Below, in pieces: positions 17,687-26,899 of a stretch of DNA of 64,000 nucleotides. The stretch spans positions 558,001-622,000 of the forward strand of contig NZ_CP020038.1 in the NCBI RefSeq assembly GCF_002157225.2, read 5' to 3'. Position numbers and translations under genes: made by a program. Within the stretch, counting starts at the first letter, position 1, and the number at the start of each line of letters is the position of its first letter. This stretch comes from Agarilytica rhodophyticola. GTDB taxonomy: Bacteria > Pseudomonadota > Gammaproteobacteria > Pseudomonadales > Cellvibrionaceae. The notes beneath the pieces were generated by a model, which saw only the letters and a program-made list of their open reading frames with translations, searched no databases and was not told where the DNA came from.

Positions 17687-18925
17687 CTAGTACCATAAAG
17701 AGACAAAGATACGTGTTATTTGCGCATCAAACTCGAACAGTGGTTCGCTACCAGGCTGGAATGCACGGCCTCCATCAGCACCGCTACCAGGCTGTGATAA
17801 GCGTTTATTACGGAAGTTATCGTAGCTATAGTCAACATGATCGAAAAATAAATTAACTGTGGCTCGATCAAACCAGCCAATCCATTCTTTTTTCAGCTCA
17901 TAACTCAGCCCAAAACCTATCGTTGTATTATCAAAAGTACTTAACTCTTTGTCACTTGCTCGAAATAGAAATTCATCGCGGAAATTAAATAAATCCGAGT
18001 AGAAACTGGCCTGGGTTTGCTCGTAAAAACGATAGCGAAAATCTACTATCCACTTTTCACCGAAGGGGTGGGTATAACGAAACTCATAATTACTAGCCTC
18101 AATATCCCAGCTATCAGAGAAAGTACGATACTCAAGTTTTAGTGCGCCTCTCCACGGCATGTAGTACATACTTTTTAATGCATATGCTTCACTATTACGC
18201 GTTGTCGGATAGTTTTCCTGTTGCCGTTGCTCTTCGATAACATCCCCTGTGACGCGTCCGATGAAACGCACACTGCGGTAGGGGTTGCGCAGAAATCCTT
18301 CATCCACAGAAGCTTCGGCATTCAAGGCTACAATCCAATTTTTGGTAAGTACCTGTGTCCAGCCTATACCAAAACGTTGATGTTCGGCATTACCTTGCAA
18401 TATACGCCCAGTAATGTCGTCTTTGCCTGAGCCGTTACGGGTGTTTTGGTAGACATCATCTTCGCCACTGGAGTAGCTCATACTAAGTGTCGATAAATCA
18501 CCAAAAAAATCTTGGCTTAGACTAAGAGCATAACTATTGGCTTCGTAGTCATTCTCACTGCTGTTGGTAAAGCTAGCACTGAAAACAGTCTTATCATGTA
18601 AGTAATCGAAGCCTGCACTTGTCTCTGTGCGCTCTTCTTCATAAGCACTCCCTTGCGTAACCACATCGATGGATGCGGCTGAGTTCATATCTACGTAATA
18701 GTTGCCCCAGAGAGAAACGGTTTCTTTAAATTGTTTTCTGACAAGAACAGAAGGGCCTTTAAAGGTTGAATCATCACCATCGTAGTTGTGCAGTAAAACA
18801 TCCGCTCGATCCTCGGGTAATACCGCAGCGCTAACGTAGTTGGCAACACAAAATAGTACAACAAAGCAGCTGCTTATCCGCAGAGTCGTGTGCGCTTTCT
18901 TCCATGCAAAATTAATTACACCCAC
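17687..18925 (-). CDS. DUF3570 family barrel-like envelope protein
   Basis: An exported protein of about 412 residues, rich in amphipathic strands and ending in an aromatic (FVSLWY), as expected of an outer-membrane barrel. GTG at 18923-18925 is preferred because AGGAGG lies 8 bp upstream; an earlier in-frame GTG at 18950 lacks such a site. The start overlaps the end of the DUF4266 gene by 14 bp, suggesting translational coupling. A signal segment is near residues 20-35 (FVVLFCVANYVSA). DUF4266 and DUF3570 genes are commonly paired; their function is unknown. Confidence 0.85.
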   Translation of the reverse strand: MGVINFAWKKAHTTLRISSCFVVLFCVANYVSAAVLPEDRADVLLHNYDGDDSTFKGPSVLVRKQFKETVSLWGNYYVDMNSAASIDVVTQGSAYEEERTETSAGFDYLHDKTVFSASFTNSSENDYEANSYALSLSQDFFGDLSTLSMSYSSGEDDVYQNTRNGSGKDDITGRILQGNAEHQRFGIGWTQVLTKNWIVALNAEASVDEGFLRNPYRSVRFIGRVTGDVIEEQRQQENYPTTRNSEAYALKSMYYMPWRGALKLEYRTFSDSWDIEASNYEFRYTHPFGEKWIVDFRYRFYEQTQASFYSDLFNFRDEFLFRASDKELSTFDNTTIGFGLSYELKKEWIGWFDRATVNLFFDHVDYSYDNFRNKRLSQPGSGADGGRAFQPGSEPLFEFDAQITRIFVSLWY

Positions 18926-19151
18926 AGCCACCGCCTCCTGAACCTTCAGCACCTATGGCCGCTTCCCTATTGCCAAATCCATGGGTCATAAAACTAGAAT
19001 CTATTGGGTTGCGATCAAATGACATAATCGCGTCGGCTAAATTATCGCGCTCGTAGGGCTTTACCCAAGGAGAGATAGAGAGGGATGAGCAAGCGCTCAT
19101 CGCAATAGATAGTAGAATTATTACTACTTTTTTTATGGCCAATCGTTGCAT
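18912..19151 (-). CDS. DUF4266 small lipoprotein with Cys-rich tail
   Basis: A 79-residue lipoprotein: the signal ends in a lipobox (SIAMSAC, Cys at 21), followed by the DUF4266 segment WVKPYERDNLADAIM, which is strongly conserved in the family, and a tail of Gly repeats ending GCGCN. The terminal pair of cysteines may be redox-active or metal-binding; a thioredoxin-like gene sits immediately upstream in the same direction. Its role is unknown. The stop overlaps the start of the DUF3570 gene. Confidence 0.88.
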   Translation of the reverse strand: MQRLAIKKVVIILLSIAMSACSSLSISPWVKPYERDNLADAIMSFDRNPIDSSFMTHGFGNREAAIGAEGSGGGGCGCN

Positions 19152-19230
19152 GTGATTACCGTGGTGCGCTATTTTGCTTTAATTCTTTTAACAATTGTTG
19201 CTAATAAAATTTTACTTCTATTTACAGTAT

Positions 19231-19260
19231 CCAGAGTAAGCGCATAATGCGCGTCTCTGG
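19231..19260 (-). other. hairpin between the TlpA-like and DUF4266 genes
   Basis: CCAGAG (19231-19236) pairs with CTCTGG (19255-19260), and inside it GCGCAT (19240-19245) pairs with ATGCGC (19247-19252). No T-run follows on the minus strand. It probably stabilises or processes the message between two operon genes rather than ending it. Confidence 0.55.
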
Positions 19261-19278
19261 AAGGATATTAAATATTAA

Positions 19279-19788
19279 TTAGTTACAACTACGCAGTAAT
19301 TTTTTGATTCGACTTTTATACGACTTTTCGTCACCAGGAACGTAGCCGCGGTGTAGATAATTCAAATTGCCGTCGCAATCCACCAGTACTGTGCTGGGCA
19401 TAACGTCTACTTTATAAAGCTCGCTGACTTTACTTGTTGGATCGTAAAGAACAGGGAAAGAAACAGGAATTTCTTTTAGCACTTTATCTGCGAGCTTTTT
19501 ATCTGCATCAACATTAACACCGAGCAAGGTGAAGCCTGCAGACTCGTATCTTTGTGATAATTTATCGAGTAGCGGCATTTCTTGACGGCAAGGGCCACAC
19601 CAAGATGCCCAGAAATTAATCATAACGGCACGGCCACGTAAATCAGATAAACGAATGTTCTTGCCTGAGTTCGATTTCAGCGTGAAATCCTTAGCGGGGC
19701 CACTCAATTCTTCATGCTTGGCGGAGCGAGCAGTGGCTGTAACAGCCAAGGTACTCATCACAATTGCTAATATAAATCTTTTCATCAT
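19279..19788 (-). CDS. TlpA-like exported thioredoxin
   Basis: A periplasmic thiol-disulfide oxidoreductase of 169 residues with a signal peptide (1-20) and the thioredoxin active site W63-C64-G-P-C67 in FWASWCGPCRQEMP. The AhpC/TSA-Redoxin-like start (LSGPAKDFTLKSNSGKNIRLSDL) and the cis-proline region (VMPSTVLVD) fit the TlpA/ResA group. A second pair of cysteines occurs near the C terminus (VDCDG, LLRSC). It is between the barrel gene and the DUF4266 gene in one operon and may keep the Cys tail of DUF4266, or an envelope metal site, reduced. Confidence 0.93.
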   Translation of the reverse strand: MMKRFILAIVMSTLAVTATARSAKHEELSGPAKDFTLKSNSGKNIRLSDLRGRAVMINFWASWCGPCRQEMPLLDKLSQRYESAGFTLLGVNVDADKKLADKVLKEIPVSFPVLYDPTSKVSELYKVDVMPSTVLVDCDGNLNYLHRGYVPGDEKSYKSRIKKLLRSCN

Positions 19789-19801
19789 GCTTTTATCTCA
19801 A

Positions 19802-20476
19802 CTAAAAATACAGCGAAAGCCCGATATGGGTTTCCAAGTTTTGGATGGATTTATCTTCTCCCAAAGCGTTATGGGTAAAGATGTGGTTGCGAAAATCTGC
19901 TCGGAAGGCGAGCCAGTCTGTGACGAATAAACGGAAGCCGCCGCCAAAGTTGTAGGTAAAGAATTCATCATCGGCAAAAGAAGTATTACCCGCGCCCAGT
20001 ATCAAAAAGAAATTGGAATTAAACGCGTAGTTACTTCCCATAAAAATTTCGCCGGGAAATAAATTAACACCTAATGATAAATTGTAGTAATCGACTTCGC
20101 GATCATCACCTAAAATATCTACCGTAAATAGACTTTCTACCGTAGCCTCGCCCACTTCTGTGATGCCATAAACGCCTTCTAAGAACCAATCTTCAGATAT
20201 GAGATAGGACAGGCGATAGCCAAAGACATTATTTGAGCCAAAGTCTTCAAAACTCATCACACCGGCGTAAAAACCAACTTCAAAGTTTTCTGTGTCGATT
20301 TTGTCTTCATCTATTTTTCGACGATCTAGACCAGGATCAATAACGGCATCAAGAACGGTTTTTTCGCGGATATCGCTACCATCGTCTTCTTGTGCAAGAG
20401 CAACACCTGGCAGTGCTGCTAGCGTTGCTGTCAACAGTAGACGTATTAAAAAAATACGCTGAATCCTGCTTTCCAT
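19802..20476 (-). CDS. outer-membrane beta-barrel protein
   Basis: A 224-residue exported barrel protein. The signal peptide ends near GVALA before QEDDGSD. The N-terminal 40 residues are charged; then eight or so amphipathic strands end in the insertion signal GLSLYF. GAGVMSF-type and GNTSFAD turns resemble the single-chain OmpA-like barrels annotated simply as outer-membrane beta-barrel domain protein. The start lies inside the end of the upstream SH3-barrel gene (31-bp overlap) with GAGG 7 bp upstream, indicating coupled translation. Confidence 0.82.
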   Translation of the reverse strand: MESRIQRIFLIRLLLTATLAALPGVALAQEDDGSDIREKTVLDAVIDPGLDRRKIDEDKIDTENFEVGFYAGVMSFEDFGSNNVFGYRLSYLISEDWFLEGVYGITEVGEATVESLFTVDILGDDREVDYYNLSLGVNLFPGEIFMGSNYAFNSNFFLILGAGNTSFADDEFFTYNFGGGFRLFVTDWLAFRADFRNHIFTHNALGEDKSIQNLETHIGLSLYF

Positions 20477-21210
20477 TCTTCAACCTCTTCATTGTCTTCG
20501 CGCTTTGTCAGCAACGTGTGATTATTGTATTCCAACCTGAACAAGAACCTGCGCGATATATAAACGAATGTCCCACCACCAACGGTATAGACAGGATTTT
20601 CACGTTCTTCACTTCGCACTAAACTGGAGCTGGGTGAAATCTTAATTTCCCCTGCACCTAGCGTAAAAAACGGTGAAATTTTCCACGATGGAAAAGGTTT
20701 ATGTACAGCGTTGATACTCAATAGTTTGTTATTTGAAACTGAACTGAAGGTTTGTGTGTACTTCAATTCGGCCGATATATTTTGCGTTAAATTAAACCCT
20801 AGGTAGGTTGTCAGCGCGTCGCTACTTTCAAAATTACCGCCCAGGACGCCGAACTCCCAGCGTCGATCTACATAGTCCTGCCAGTTTGGCGCAGAGAAAT
20901 CTACTTCAGAGCCATCTGGCCCAAGAGTTTTGGATAATTCTGAGCGCTTTATCCATCCCTTGACGCCATCTTTGGTTTCAGCTTTGTACCAATCTGTACG
21001 TTTTTTGAACAAGTGTAAGGTTTGCCCTTTTTCGATCACATGAAAAACAGGGTAGCCTCGCCCCGGGCCTGTGCGCATTTCAACATAAGGGTCGCTGACG
21101 ACAAGATGTAAGCCTTCGTCTACGAAAAAATCCCATATGCCAGCTTGGGCAACTGGCGCCAAACAACATAGGCAGGAAATCACAACGCCAGCAAAACGTT
21201 TTATCATCAT
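20446..21210 (-). CDS. SH3-domain outer-membrane barrel protein
   Basis: A 254-residue exported protein; the signal peptide ends near PVAQA. Residues about 35-95 are a bacterial SH3 domain (PYVEMRTGPGRGYPVFHVIEKGQ, then WYKAETKDGVKGWI), a fold that often binds peptidoglycan. Residues about 105-254 form a barrel domain ending in GFSVFF. It is the first gene of a five-gene operon (SH3-barrel, barrel, thioredoxin, DUF4266, DUF3570) and overlaps the next gene. The combination could tie an outer-membrane barrel to the cell wall. Function is not established. Confidence 0.85.
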   Translation of the reverse strand: MMIKRFAGVVISCLCCLAPVAQAGIWDFFVDEGLHLVVSDPYVEMRTGPGRGYPVFHVIEKGQTLHLFKKRTDWYKAETKDGVKGWIKRSELSKTLGPDGSEVDFSAPNWQDYVDRRWEFGVLGGNFESSDALTTYLGFNLTQNISAELKYTQTFSSVSNNKLLSINAVHKPFPSWKISPFFTLGAGEIKISPSSSLVRSEERENPVYTVGGGTFVYISRRFLFRLEYNNHTLLTKREDNEEVEEWKAGFSVFF

Positions 21211-21531
21211 CCTAATAAACTCAGTGGAACGCCATTGTTAGTTAACATAAAAAGATTTTAGTCGGGCTATGTTAACAAGCATTATGCCTGTTGACACTTT
21301 ATGTATTATTAATGATGTTGACGCACATTGAAATCTTACGATCGACATGATCTTAAAAAATGTGATTTGCTTGCGGCTGAGTAAATATCTCAAACAGTGA
21401 TTCCTTAATTCTTAAACAATCGTGGCTTTTTAAGCGACTTTAAATAAAGGCAAAGCTCCGTTGTAGAGCTTTGCACGAATTAAACAGGAGCGCTTACATT
21501 AGTGTCAACAGCCCCTTACGTATCAAACGCT
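21211..21531. other. intergenic region between two leftward operons
   Basis: It contains the terminator of the HzsA-like gene at its right end (21436-21474) and, by position, the promoter of the SH3-barrel operon at its left end. No further gene or clear operator was recognised. Confidence 0.5.
21436..21474 (-). terminator. Rho-independent terminator of the HzsA-like gene
   Basis: GCAAAGCTC (21450-21458) pairs perfectly with GAGCTTTGC (21466-21474) around a 7-nt loop. On the minus strand the stem is followed by CTTTATTTAAAG. It lies about 60 bp after the stop of the leftward gene. Confidence 0.75.
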
Positions 21532-24500
21532 TTAATCATCCAGTGCCTTAAATATTTCATTGTAGTATTGCCCACCGATATCTAACCATTCTGAGAAGAG
21601 TTTTAATTCCGCTGGTGTCAGGTATCCGTCATGGGGTGCGCCAGGTGCGAAAACATCAAAGAAGCGTTGATTTTGTGGCGCATTGGCTCTGCGAGCAGTG
21701 AGATAGCGATCATTATCAACAGCGGGCATTGTTTCTGGAATGGGGATTTGGTTGCCAGCAGCATCTAAAATTGGCACGCCCATGCTATCTCGTTGTACTT
21801 CTAGCTCAGTACAGTTAACGTTGAGGCCAGCAGCATCTAGTACGAATGTTACAGTGGTATCACTCAGTGGCGCACATACTGTAGCGCCAGCACCGTCAAG
21901 CGCTTCGAATAATAAATTCCCCATTGCATCGACAGAGTTAATACGCCTAAATACTATTTGACCATCCTGTATTACCGGAACCTGATGGATAACTAAATTG
22001 CCGCCAGCGTCTAGTATTTGAACGTTATCGCCGGTAGCGAAAAACTCGTCGTAAGCCTTCAAGAACGTCATATTATTGTCGAGGGGTGATACAACAGGAG
22101 TAAAGTCAAGTTGCAAGAAATTAACAAAGCGCTGAGTACCAGCTTCTGCTACAAGAATTTCTGAATTAGGTGCCGGTGCTTGGGGGTTACCATCGGGATC
22201 GACAGTACTGTGGCAGTTTGTACATGTCACATTGACACTGGCGCCGGCGACCATGGCTGTTCTATCCACTTCAAAGATCGGTTGAATATGGTCCGGATAA
22301 TCAATCACGATACGGCATAAAGAACTCCACTCACTCAGACAACTGCCGACTAGTACTGGCGGTAATGTTTGCAAATTGTCTGGGCCACCGCGTCCCGTAG
22401 TTGCATCTGGCACACCGTAAACTAGCGATATATCTGTACCCGGTGTTGCACCACTGGCTGGATCAGTCCACTCATCGGTATAAGTAATATCCAGCGATGG
22501 TAGCAGAGGATCATCTTCAAAGCCGGGGTCTGCTTGACGCACGCGCGCATAATATTGCGCCATCGTTTCACCTATTTCTGGCAATGTATCTGGGGTGTTA
22601 TAGGGGGTGCCAAAAGGGTCTCTTAGAGCGGTGTTAGGAAATGCAACTTGTGCCAGTGCCCCTTCATTTGCTGATTCAGGCTCGGCATCCATACGACCGT
22701 GTGGTGCGGTACTTGCGGCTGTGTGACAGCCGTTACATGTACGCACTTCCCCTGGACGAACATTAAGCCAATTGGAATGGCGAATGCCTAGCGGGCCGTC
22801 GACACGACGACCATTAGCATCAATAAATTCCATGCTAAAGGTGACATTGGCAGGGAGTTTGGTCATGACTGAACCATCGGGGAATACTTCAGCGTAGCCA
22901 ATAATGCCTCGCCCAGGTTGCCCATTTCGCCCTTGTACTAAATCAGCATCGATCTCATACTCATCATCGTGAGGTGCTAGGGCTTCTTCCCAGAAGCGAA
23001 CAAAGCGCACTTCGCGGCTATCTGTTGGTGTGCGCAATGGATCGGCCATGGCAACAATACCGTCGGCACTGATATCTTGACCGTCAAAATCATAGATACT
23101 GCGGATGTGAAGAACACCTACGTTCTCATCGATAAGTTGGCGAGAGAACTCATCTGCACCAGCATCAGGAATAAACGTCGGGGGTGTTCTGGCTTCAAAT
23201 ACCACTGCGTCGGTGAACATTGTGCCCACTTCATTTGCCAATACCACAGGGTCTTGTGTCTGCGTCGCAGGATCGTAAATCCAGACACCGAATTGCGGAT
23301 CGGAAACCGTGATATTGTCATTATCGAAAGCGTCGCTACTGCAAGGTAAGGAGATAATCTCATCTTGCATAATCTCAACTGGGTCAACGCCGTCTGCTAA
23401 TGTGTTGCCGTCGCGGTCAACCAGCTCACCATCGATATTGATTAATTGATAGCGAGTATCAACACCAACCACTTCACCATCTTCAACAATATCGTTGTTG
23501 ACCACACGCACGTAGATACCAAAACGGAAGCCTTGTACTAGGCATGGCATCCAGCTGACCAGCAAGCGGCCAGTATTATCTTCTAGTGGATAAGCAGAGT
23601 TAAAATAGCCGTGAGGCGATTGGGATTCCAGTACCACTTCGCCAAAAGAGGCCGATGCTTCAGCCGGTCCTGTGGCGCCCAAGTTAGCACTGGTGGGTTG
23701 GGTTAGATCGATATAGTTTTCTGTGTCGACAGTAAATATGTCACCGCCGAGTAAACGAGTAGAACGAGGTCTGTAGGACACCATAATCTGTCCATCCGGC
23801 ATTTGAACAGGTTTTACCAATGCCCCTTGATCTGGATCGACTTCTTGAGCTCTTGCCCCAGATGGGCTGTGGAAACCATAACTCAGACTGACATTGCTGC
23901 CGTCTGGATTCATAGTATAAAGGCTGAGGCGATCTCGGTTGGCTCTTGACGTGTTATCACCGCGTAAAAACATAATGCGGCCGTCATCCAGAATAGTCGG
24001 GTAGATATCGTGTCCTCTTCCATAAGATATTTGATCGATAACTTCTCGGTCTTCATCTATACGGTGCAGAGTAAAGGCGCGTCTATCCGAATCACTCTCG
24101 GTGGTATAAGAGTATTGTGGTCGGCTTTGATCTAATAGGATTGAGCGCGAAGTTCGTTGGCGTGTAGATGAGAAAACAAGGCTGCCATCGGGCAGGTATA
24201 CAGGAAAGCGATCTTGTCCCTGTTCGGCGGTAATATCAGATTCAATAACACGGGTCAGCGCATCATTTTCAATATCGTATTCCCATATATTCCAGGTAGG
24301 CTGATCCTCGTCATCCACATTGGGGATCTCAGGCGCACGCATAGCGAATGCTAGTTTCGTACCTTCTGGGTTCACACTGAGATCTCGCACGTCATAAAGT
24401 GCTGGCGTTGCAGGCTCGGTGCTACCGTCCGGTGGAGGCGTGTCAGGAAAAACATCATCAGTAATGACTCGAGCAGCAGCAGAGACAGAAGCTCTATCTT

Positions 24501-24762
24501 TTATAAATAGCCTTGCTCCGGGACGAAATGCCGCAGGATCTTGTACGTCATCAGGCAGTATGGCCATGGGCATATTATCTTCTTCCATGCCCAAAGGTAC
24601 GGGGCGCTCAATGTAGGCAATGGGAAAATCTACAATGACGGGATCGCCTGCTTGGCCTGAACCTGCTCCCTCGGAAGATCCATTATTATTGGATACATCA
24701 CAGCCATTTAATAGCGCGGCGACAAATAATACTGCTGCTGATGAAAAATATGTCTTCTTCAT
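21532..24762 (-). CDS. HzsA-like beta-propeller lipoprotein with two c-type haem motifs
   Basis: About 1076 residues from the ATG at 24760-24762; a longer in-frame reading to 24924 adds residues before the lipoprotein signal and is not favoured. The lipobox is LLNGC. The first half is a TolB/PD40-like propeller (repeated LSVNPEGTKLAF, FPVYLPDGSLVFSS, YPTILDDGRIMFL). CxxCH motifs lie at 22723-22737 (CNGCH) and 22210-22224 (CTNCH). The overall plan matches proteins annotated as related to the hydrazine synthase alpha subunit; hydrazine synthesis itself is not implied, since no HzsB/C is present. A C-terminal helix segment (LKLFSEWLDIGGQYYN) resembles cytochrome ends. It is divergent from a three-gene secreted operon and is probably its partner. 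Confidence 0.75.
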   Translation of the reverse strand: MKKTYFSSAAVLFVAALLNGCDVSNNNGSSEGAGSGQAGDPVIVDFPIAYIERPVPLGMEEDNMPMAILPDDVQDPAAFRPGARLFIKDRASVSAAARVITDDVFPDTPPPDGSTEPATPALYDVRDLSVNPEGTKLAFAMRAPEIPNVDDEDQPTWNIWEYDIENDALTRVIESDITAEQGQDRFPVYLPDGSLVFSSTRQRTSRSILLDQSRPQYSYTTESDSDRRAFTLHRIDEDREVIDQISYGRGHDIYPTILDDGRIMFLRGDNTSRANRDRLSLYTMNPDGSNVSLSYGFHSPSGARAQEVDPDQGALVKPVQMPDGQIMVSYRPRSTRLLGGDIFTVDTENYIDLTQPTSANLGATGPAEASASFGEVVLESQSPHGYFNSAYPLEDNTGRLLVSWMPCLVQGFRFGIYVRVVNNDIVEDGEVVGVDTRYQLINIDGELVDRDGNTLADGVDPVEIMQDEIISLPCSSDAFDNDNITVSDPQFGVWIYDPATQTQDPVVLANEVGTMFTDAVVFEARTPPTFIPDAGADEFSRQLIDENVGVLHIRSIYDFDGQDISADGIVAMADPLRTPTDSREVRFVRFWEEALAPHDDEYEIDADLVQGRNGQPGRGIIGYAEVFPDGSVMTKLPANVTFSMEFIDANGRRVDGPLGIRHSNWLNVRPGEVRTCNGCHTAASTAPHGRMDAEPESANEGALAQVAFPNTALRDPFGTPYNTPDTLPEIGETMAQYYARVRQADPGFEDDPLLPSLDITYTDEWTDPASGATPGTDISLVYGVPDATTGRGGPDNLQTLPPVLVGSCLSEWSSLCRIVIDYPDHIQPIFEVDRTAMVAGASVNVTCTNCHSTVDPDGNPQAPAPNSEILVAEAGTQRFVNFLQLDFTPVVSPLDNNMTFLKAYDEFFATGDNVQILDAGGNLVIHQVPVIQDGQIVFRRINSVDAMGNLLFEALDGAGATVCAPLSDTTVTFVLDAAGLNVNCTELEVQRDSMGVPILDAAGNQIPIPETMPAVDNDRYLTARRANAPQNQRFFDVFAPGAPHDGYLTPAELKLFSEWLDIGGQYYNEIFKALDD

Positions 24763-25648
24763 GTGAGTGATCGCTATACTCGGTGTTTCTCTAGATGAGT
24801 TTGGTTTGTCGGGTGTAACTGTTTCGAATGTAATTAATGATGATGTCGTGATTGTAAACAGATTGCCAGCTTGAACGTTGATCTGAAGGCCTTTAAGCCG
24901 CTTAGTATTTATCGCGTTAGACAATACTGGTTAGCATATCCCCAGACACGGACACTTTCATAACTCATTCACGCATCATAAGTGTTTTGTTCTACAAAAC
25001 CTGTGCCTATTTTTAAACAAAATTATAATAATTTGTATTTTTTGAGAACTTAAATAGGTTTTTTGTTGCCCTATCGCCATTGTGCTTAAAAAACAGGCTA
25101 AACTGGCACTTCAATTAAGGCTAGATAACTGCATTCTAAATCATGGGTTTTTAGCTAAGTGAAATAATTTTGAGATCAAGGCGTAAATTTTGTGACATGA
25201 TTCTCATCTTGGGTGCTCACTAGTGAACTCTGATCAAATGTTTATCTTTTCGGTATGTTTCCTGCGTTTCTATTGTTGAATGAGAAAATGTTTTGACAGT
25301 GGATATTGTGCGCAAAAGCCCGCCATATAAGGCTTTCGACCAGTTGTTGCTGGCTTTTTTGACAAAAATTGTCATATTTTGGGAATTAAAAATGACAATT
25401 TGTGTCAGCAAAAAAACAAAAAATGTCACTTTATAGAAGCAAATAAAGACATGCGAAGTATTTGAAATATAGAAGGAATTATATAAAAGGGGATAAATGG
25501 CGCAAGATTTTAACAATCTTAGAAAGCCAATAACCAACAAGTAATTCAAGGCAAGGAAATTAAGTTAAAGGATTTAAATTTGGTAAACACAGCACTTTGC
25601 TAAGAGACGTTATATAAAGGGCTAACAAAAAATTAAGGCAGTTGTGAG
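24763..25648. other. divergent promoter region between haem-protein genes
   Basis: Nearly 900 bp with no credible gene; the longest reading frame, on the minus strand at 25220-25549, is low-complexity and lacks a ribosome-binding site. The right half is dense in TGACA/TGTCA words, listed separately. A short hairpin, CCAG-TTGTTG-CTGG followed by CTTTTTT, occurs near 25340-25360 and could end a short leader RNA. Confidence 0.5.
25360..25407. promoter_or_regulatory. long inverted repeat with TGACA/TGTCA elements
   Basis: TGACA-A-AAATTGTCAT (25360-25375) is the inverted complement of ATGACAATTT-G-TGTCA (25392-25407), 15 of 16 positions pairing around a 16-nt spacer. Five additional or overlapping TGACA/TGTCA words flank it (25193, 25294, 25371, 25403, 25424). 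The site lies about 240 bp upstream of the secreted operon. It could be a regulator-binding site or an RNA hairpin; which one cannot be decided from the sequence. Confidence 0.5.
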
Positions 25649-26896
25649 ATGACAATAAAACTAGGTGAATATCAGCGCCTCTGCAGGAGGTTTAAAGCAT
25701 CGACGCTGATCTTGGGTATCGCAGGACTGATCTATGGATCAGTGGTTAATGCAACACCTGAAGATCAAGCTAAGCGTATACATGATCGATTAACAGGCAA
25801 TTTACCGAGCCAGTCAATTTTAAGCCAGATGGTAAATCTGATTAACACTGGTGGTGCCAATGGTGGTTATCAAGCAGCTCGGTTGGCGATTGATAATGAT
25901 GCAGATCACAGCTTTTATAATGTAACCCTGAAGAACTGGGCCTCTCCCTGGACAAATCGTGAGTCCGACGCCTTCGCGGATCTCAATGATTATACGGCAA
26001 CTGCCATCGGCTATGTCCGTGATGAGAGAGATTTTCGCGGTCTTTTATATGAGGATGTGTTGTATGTAGGTAATGGGCCTTCAGCCTCTTACGCCGTCAA
26101 CAATAATAATCACTATATGGAGCTTGAAGCTGGTCTCGAACTTAATGGTGACCCTGGCTTTAGCTTAAAAGATGACCTAGAAGCGCGCCCTCAATCTTCA
26201 CTAGTTCCTGCCTTTGCTAGTGGTGGCGCTTCTGGTGTGGTAACTTCTCGCGCAAGCGCCAAAGCCTTTCTAATTGCCGGAACTAATCGCGCAGCTTTCC
26301 GTTTTACCTTACTCAACCATCTTTGCTTAGACTTAGAACAAGTGCACGATGTGACCAGAATACCTGACCGTATAAGACAGGATGTGTCGCGCAGCCCTGG
26401 TGGCGATTCGCGTGTATTTTTGAATAACTGTATCGGTTGTCACAGTGGTATGGATCCTCTGACTCAATCTTTGGCATATCACAATTATGCCTTTGATGCT
26501 GAAAATGATCCTACGGGAGAAAATGGTCAGGTTGAGTACACCGCTGGCACAGTGCAATCAAAATATTTCAACAACGATGCTACCTTTGCCCCAGGCTATA
26601 GAACGCCTGATGATTCTTGGGCCAACTATTGGCGCGAGGGTAAAAATGCGGTGATCGGTTGGGATACCTCCTTACCAGGACGAGGCACAGGTGCAAGCTC
26701 CATGTTTCAAGAGTTGGCGAATACTCAAGCATTTGCCCAATGCCATGTAGAGCGTGTCTTTAAAACAGTATGTTTGCGTACGCCTCATAGTAGTGAAGAT
26801 CTAGCACAAGTGAGTTCTTTAGTGAGCGAGTTTCAGGCAGACGGTAACCTGAAGCATATTTTTGCCAGTTCCGCCAACTACTGTAAGGGAGAATAA
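25649..26896 (+). CDS. exported protein with one CxxCH motif, first gene of a secreted operon
   Basis: A 415-residue protein with a signal peptide (hydrophobic 18-33, cleavage near VVNA). One haem-c attachment motif, CIGCH at 261-265, followed by SGMDPLTQSLAYHNYAFD, which recalls the CxxCHxxMDP block of the DUF1588 family found with planctomycete-type cytochromes. The rest, including a conserved-looking WTNRESDAFADLNDYTATAIGYVRD segment, was not recognised. It ends 3 bp before the next gene, so the two are translated from one message. Probably periplasmic; function unknown. Confidence 0.75.
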   Translation: MTIKLGEYQRLCRRFKASTLILGIAGLIYGSVVNATPEDQAKRIHDRLTGNLPSQSILSQMVNLINTGGANGGYQAARLAIDNDADHSFYNVTLKNWASPWTNRESDAFADLNDYTATAIGYVRDERDFRGLLYEDVLYVGNGPSASYAVNNNNHYMELEAGLELNGDPGFSLKDDLEARPQSSLVPAFASGGASGVVTSRASAKAFLIAGTNRAAFRFTLLNHLCLDLEQVHDVTRIPDRIRQDVSRSPGGDSRVFLNNCIGCHSGMDPLTQSLAYHNYAFDAENDPTGENGQVEYTAGTVQSKYFNNDATFAPGYRTPDDSWANYWREGKNAVIGWDTSLPGRGTGASSMFQELANTQAFAQCHVERVFKTVCLRTPHSSEDLAQVSSLVSEFQADGNLKHIFASSANYCKGE

Positions 26897-26899
26897 ATC

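Noticed and set aside
21532-24762. True hydrazine synthase or anammox function
   Set aside because: Only a distant relative of the alpha subunit is present, with no beta or gamma subunits and a gammaproteobacterial setting.
24763-24924. Extended N terminus for the HzsA-like lipoprotein
   Set aside because: The lipoprotein signal starts at the ATG at 24760-24762; a 54-residue extension before it would spoil export.
25220-25549. 109-residue reading frame on the minus strand between the HzsA-like gene and the secreted operon
   Set aside because: Low-complexity, AT-driven composition, no ribosome-binding site, and it overlaps the inverted repeat and TGACA array; more likely regulatory DNA.
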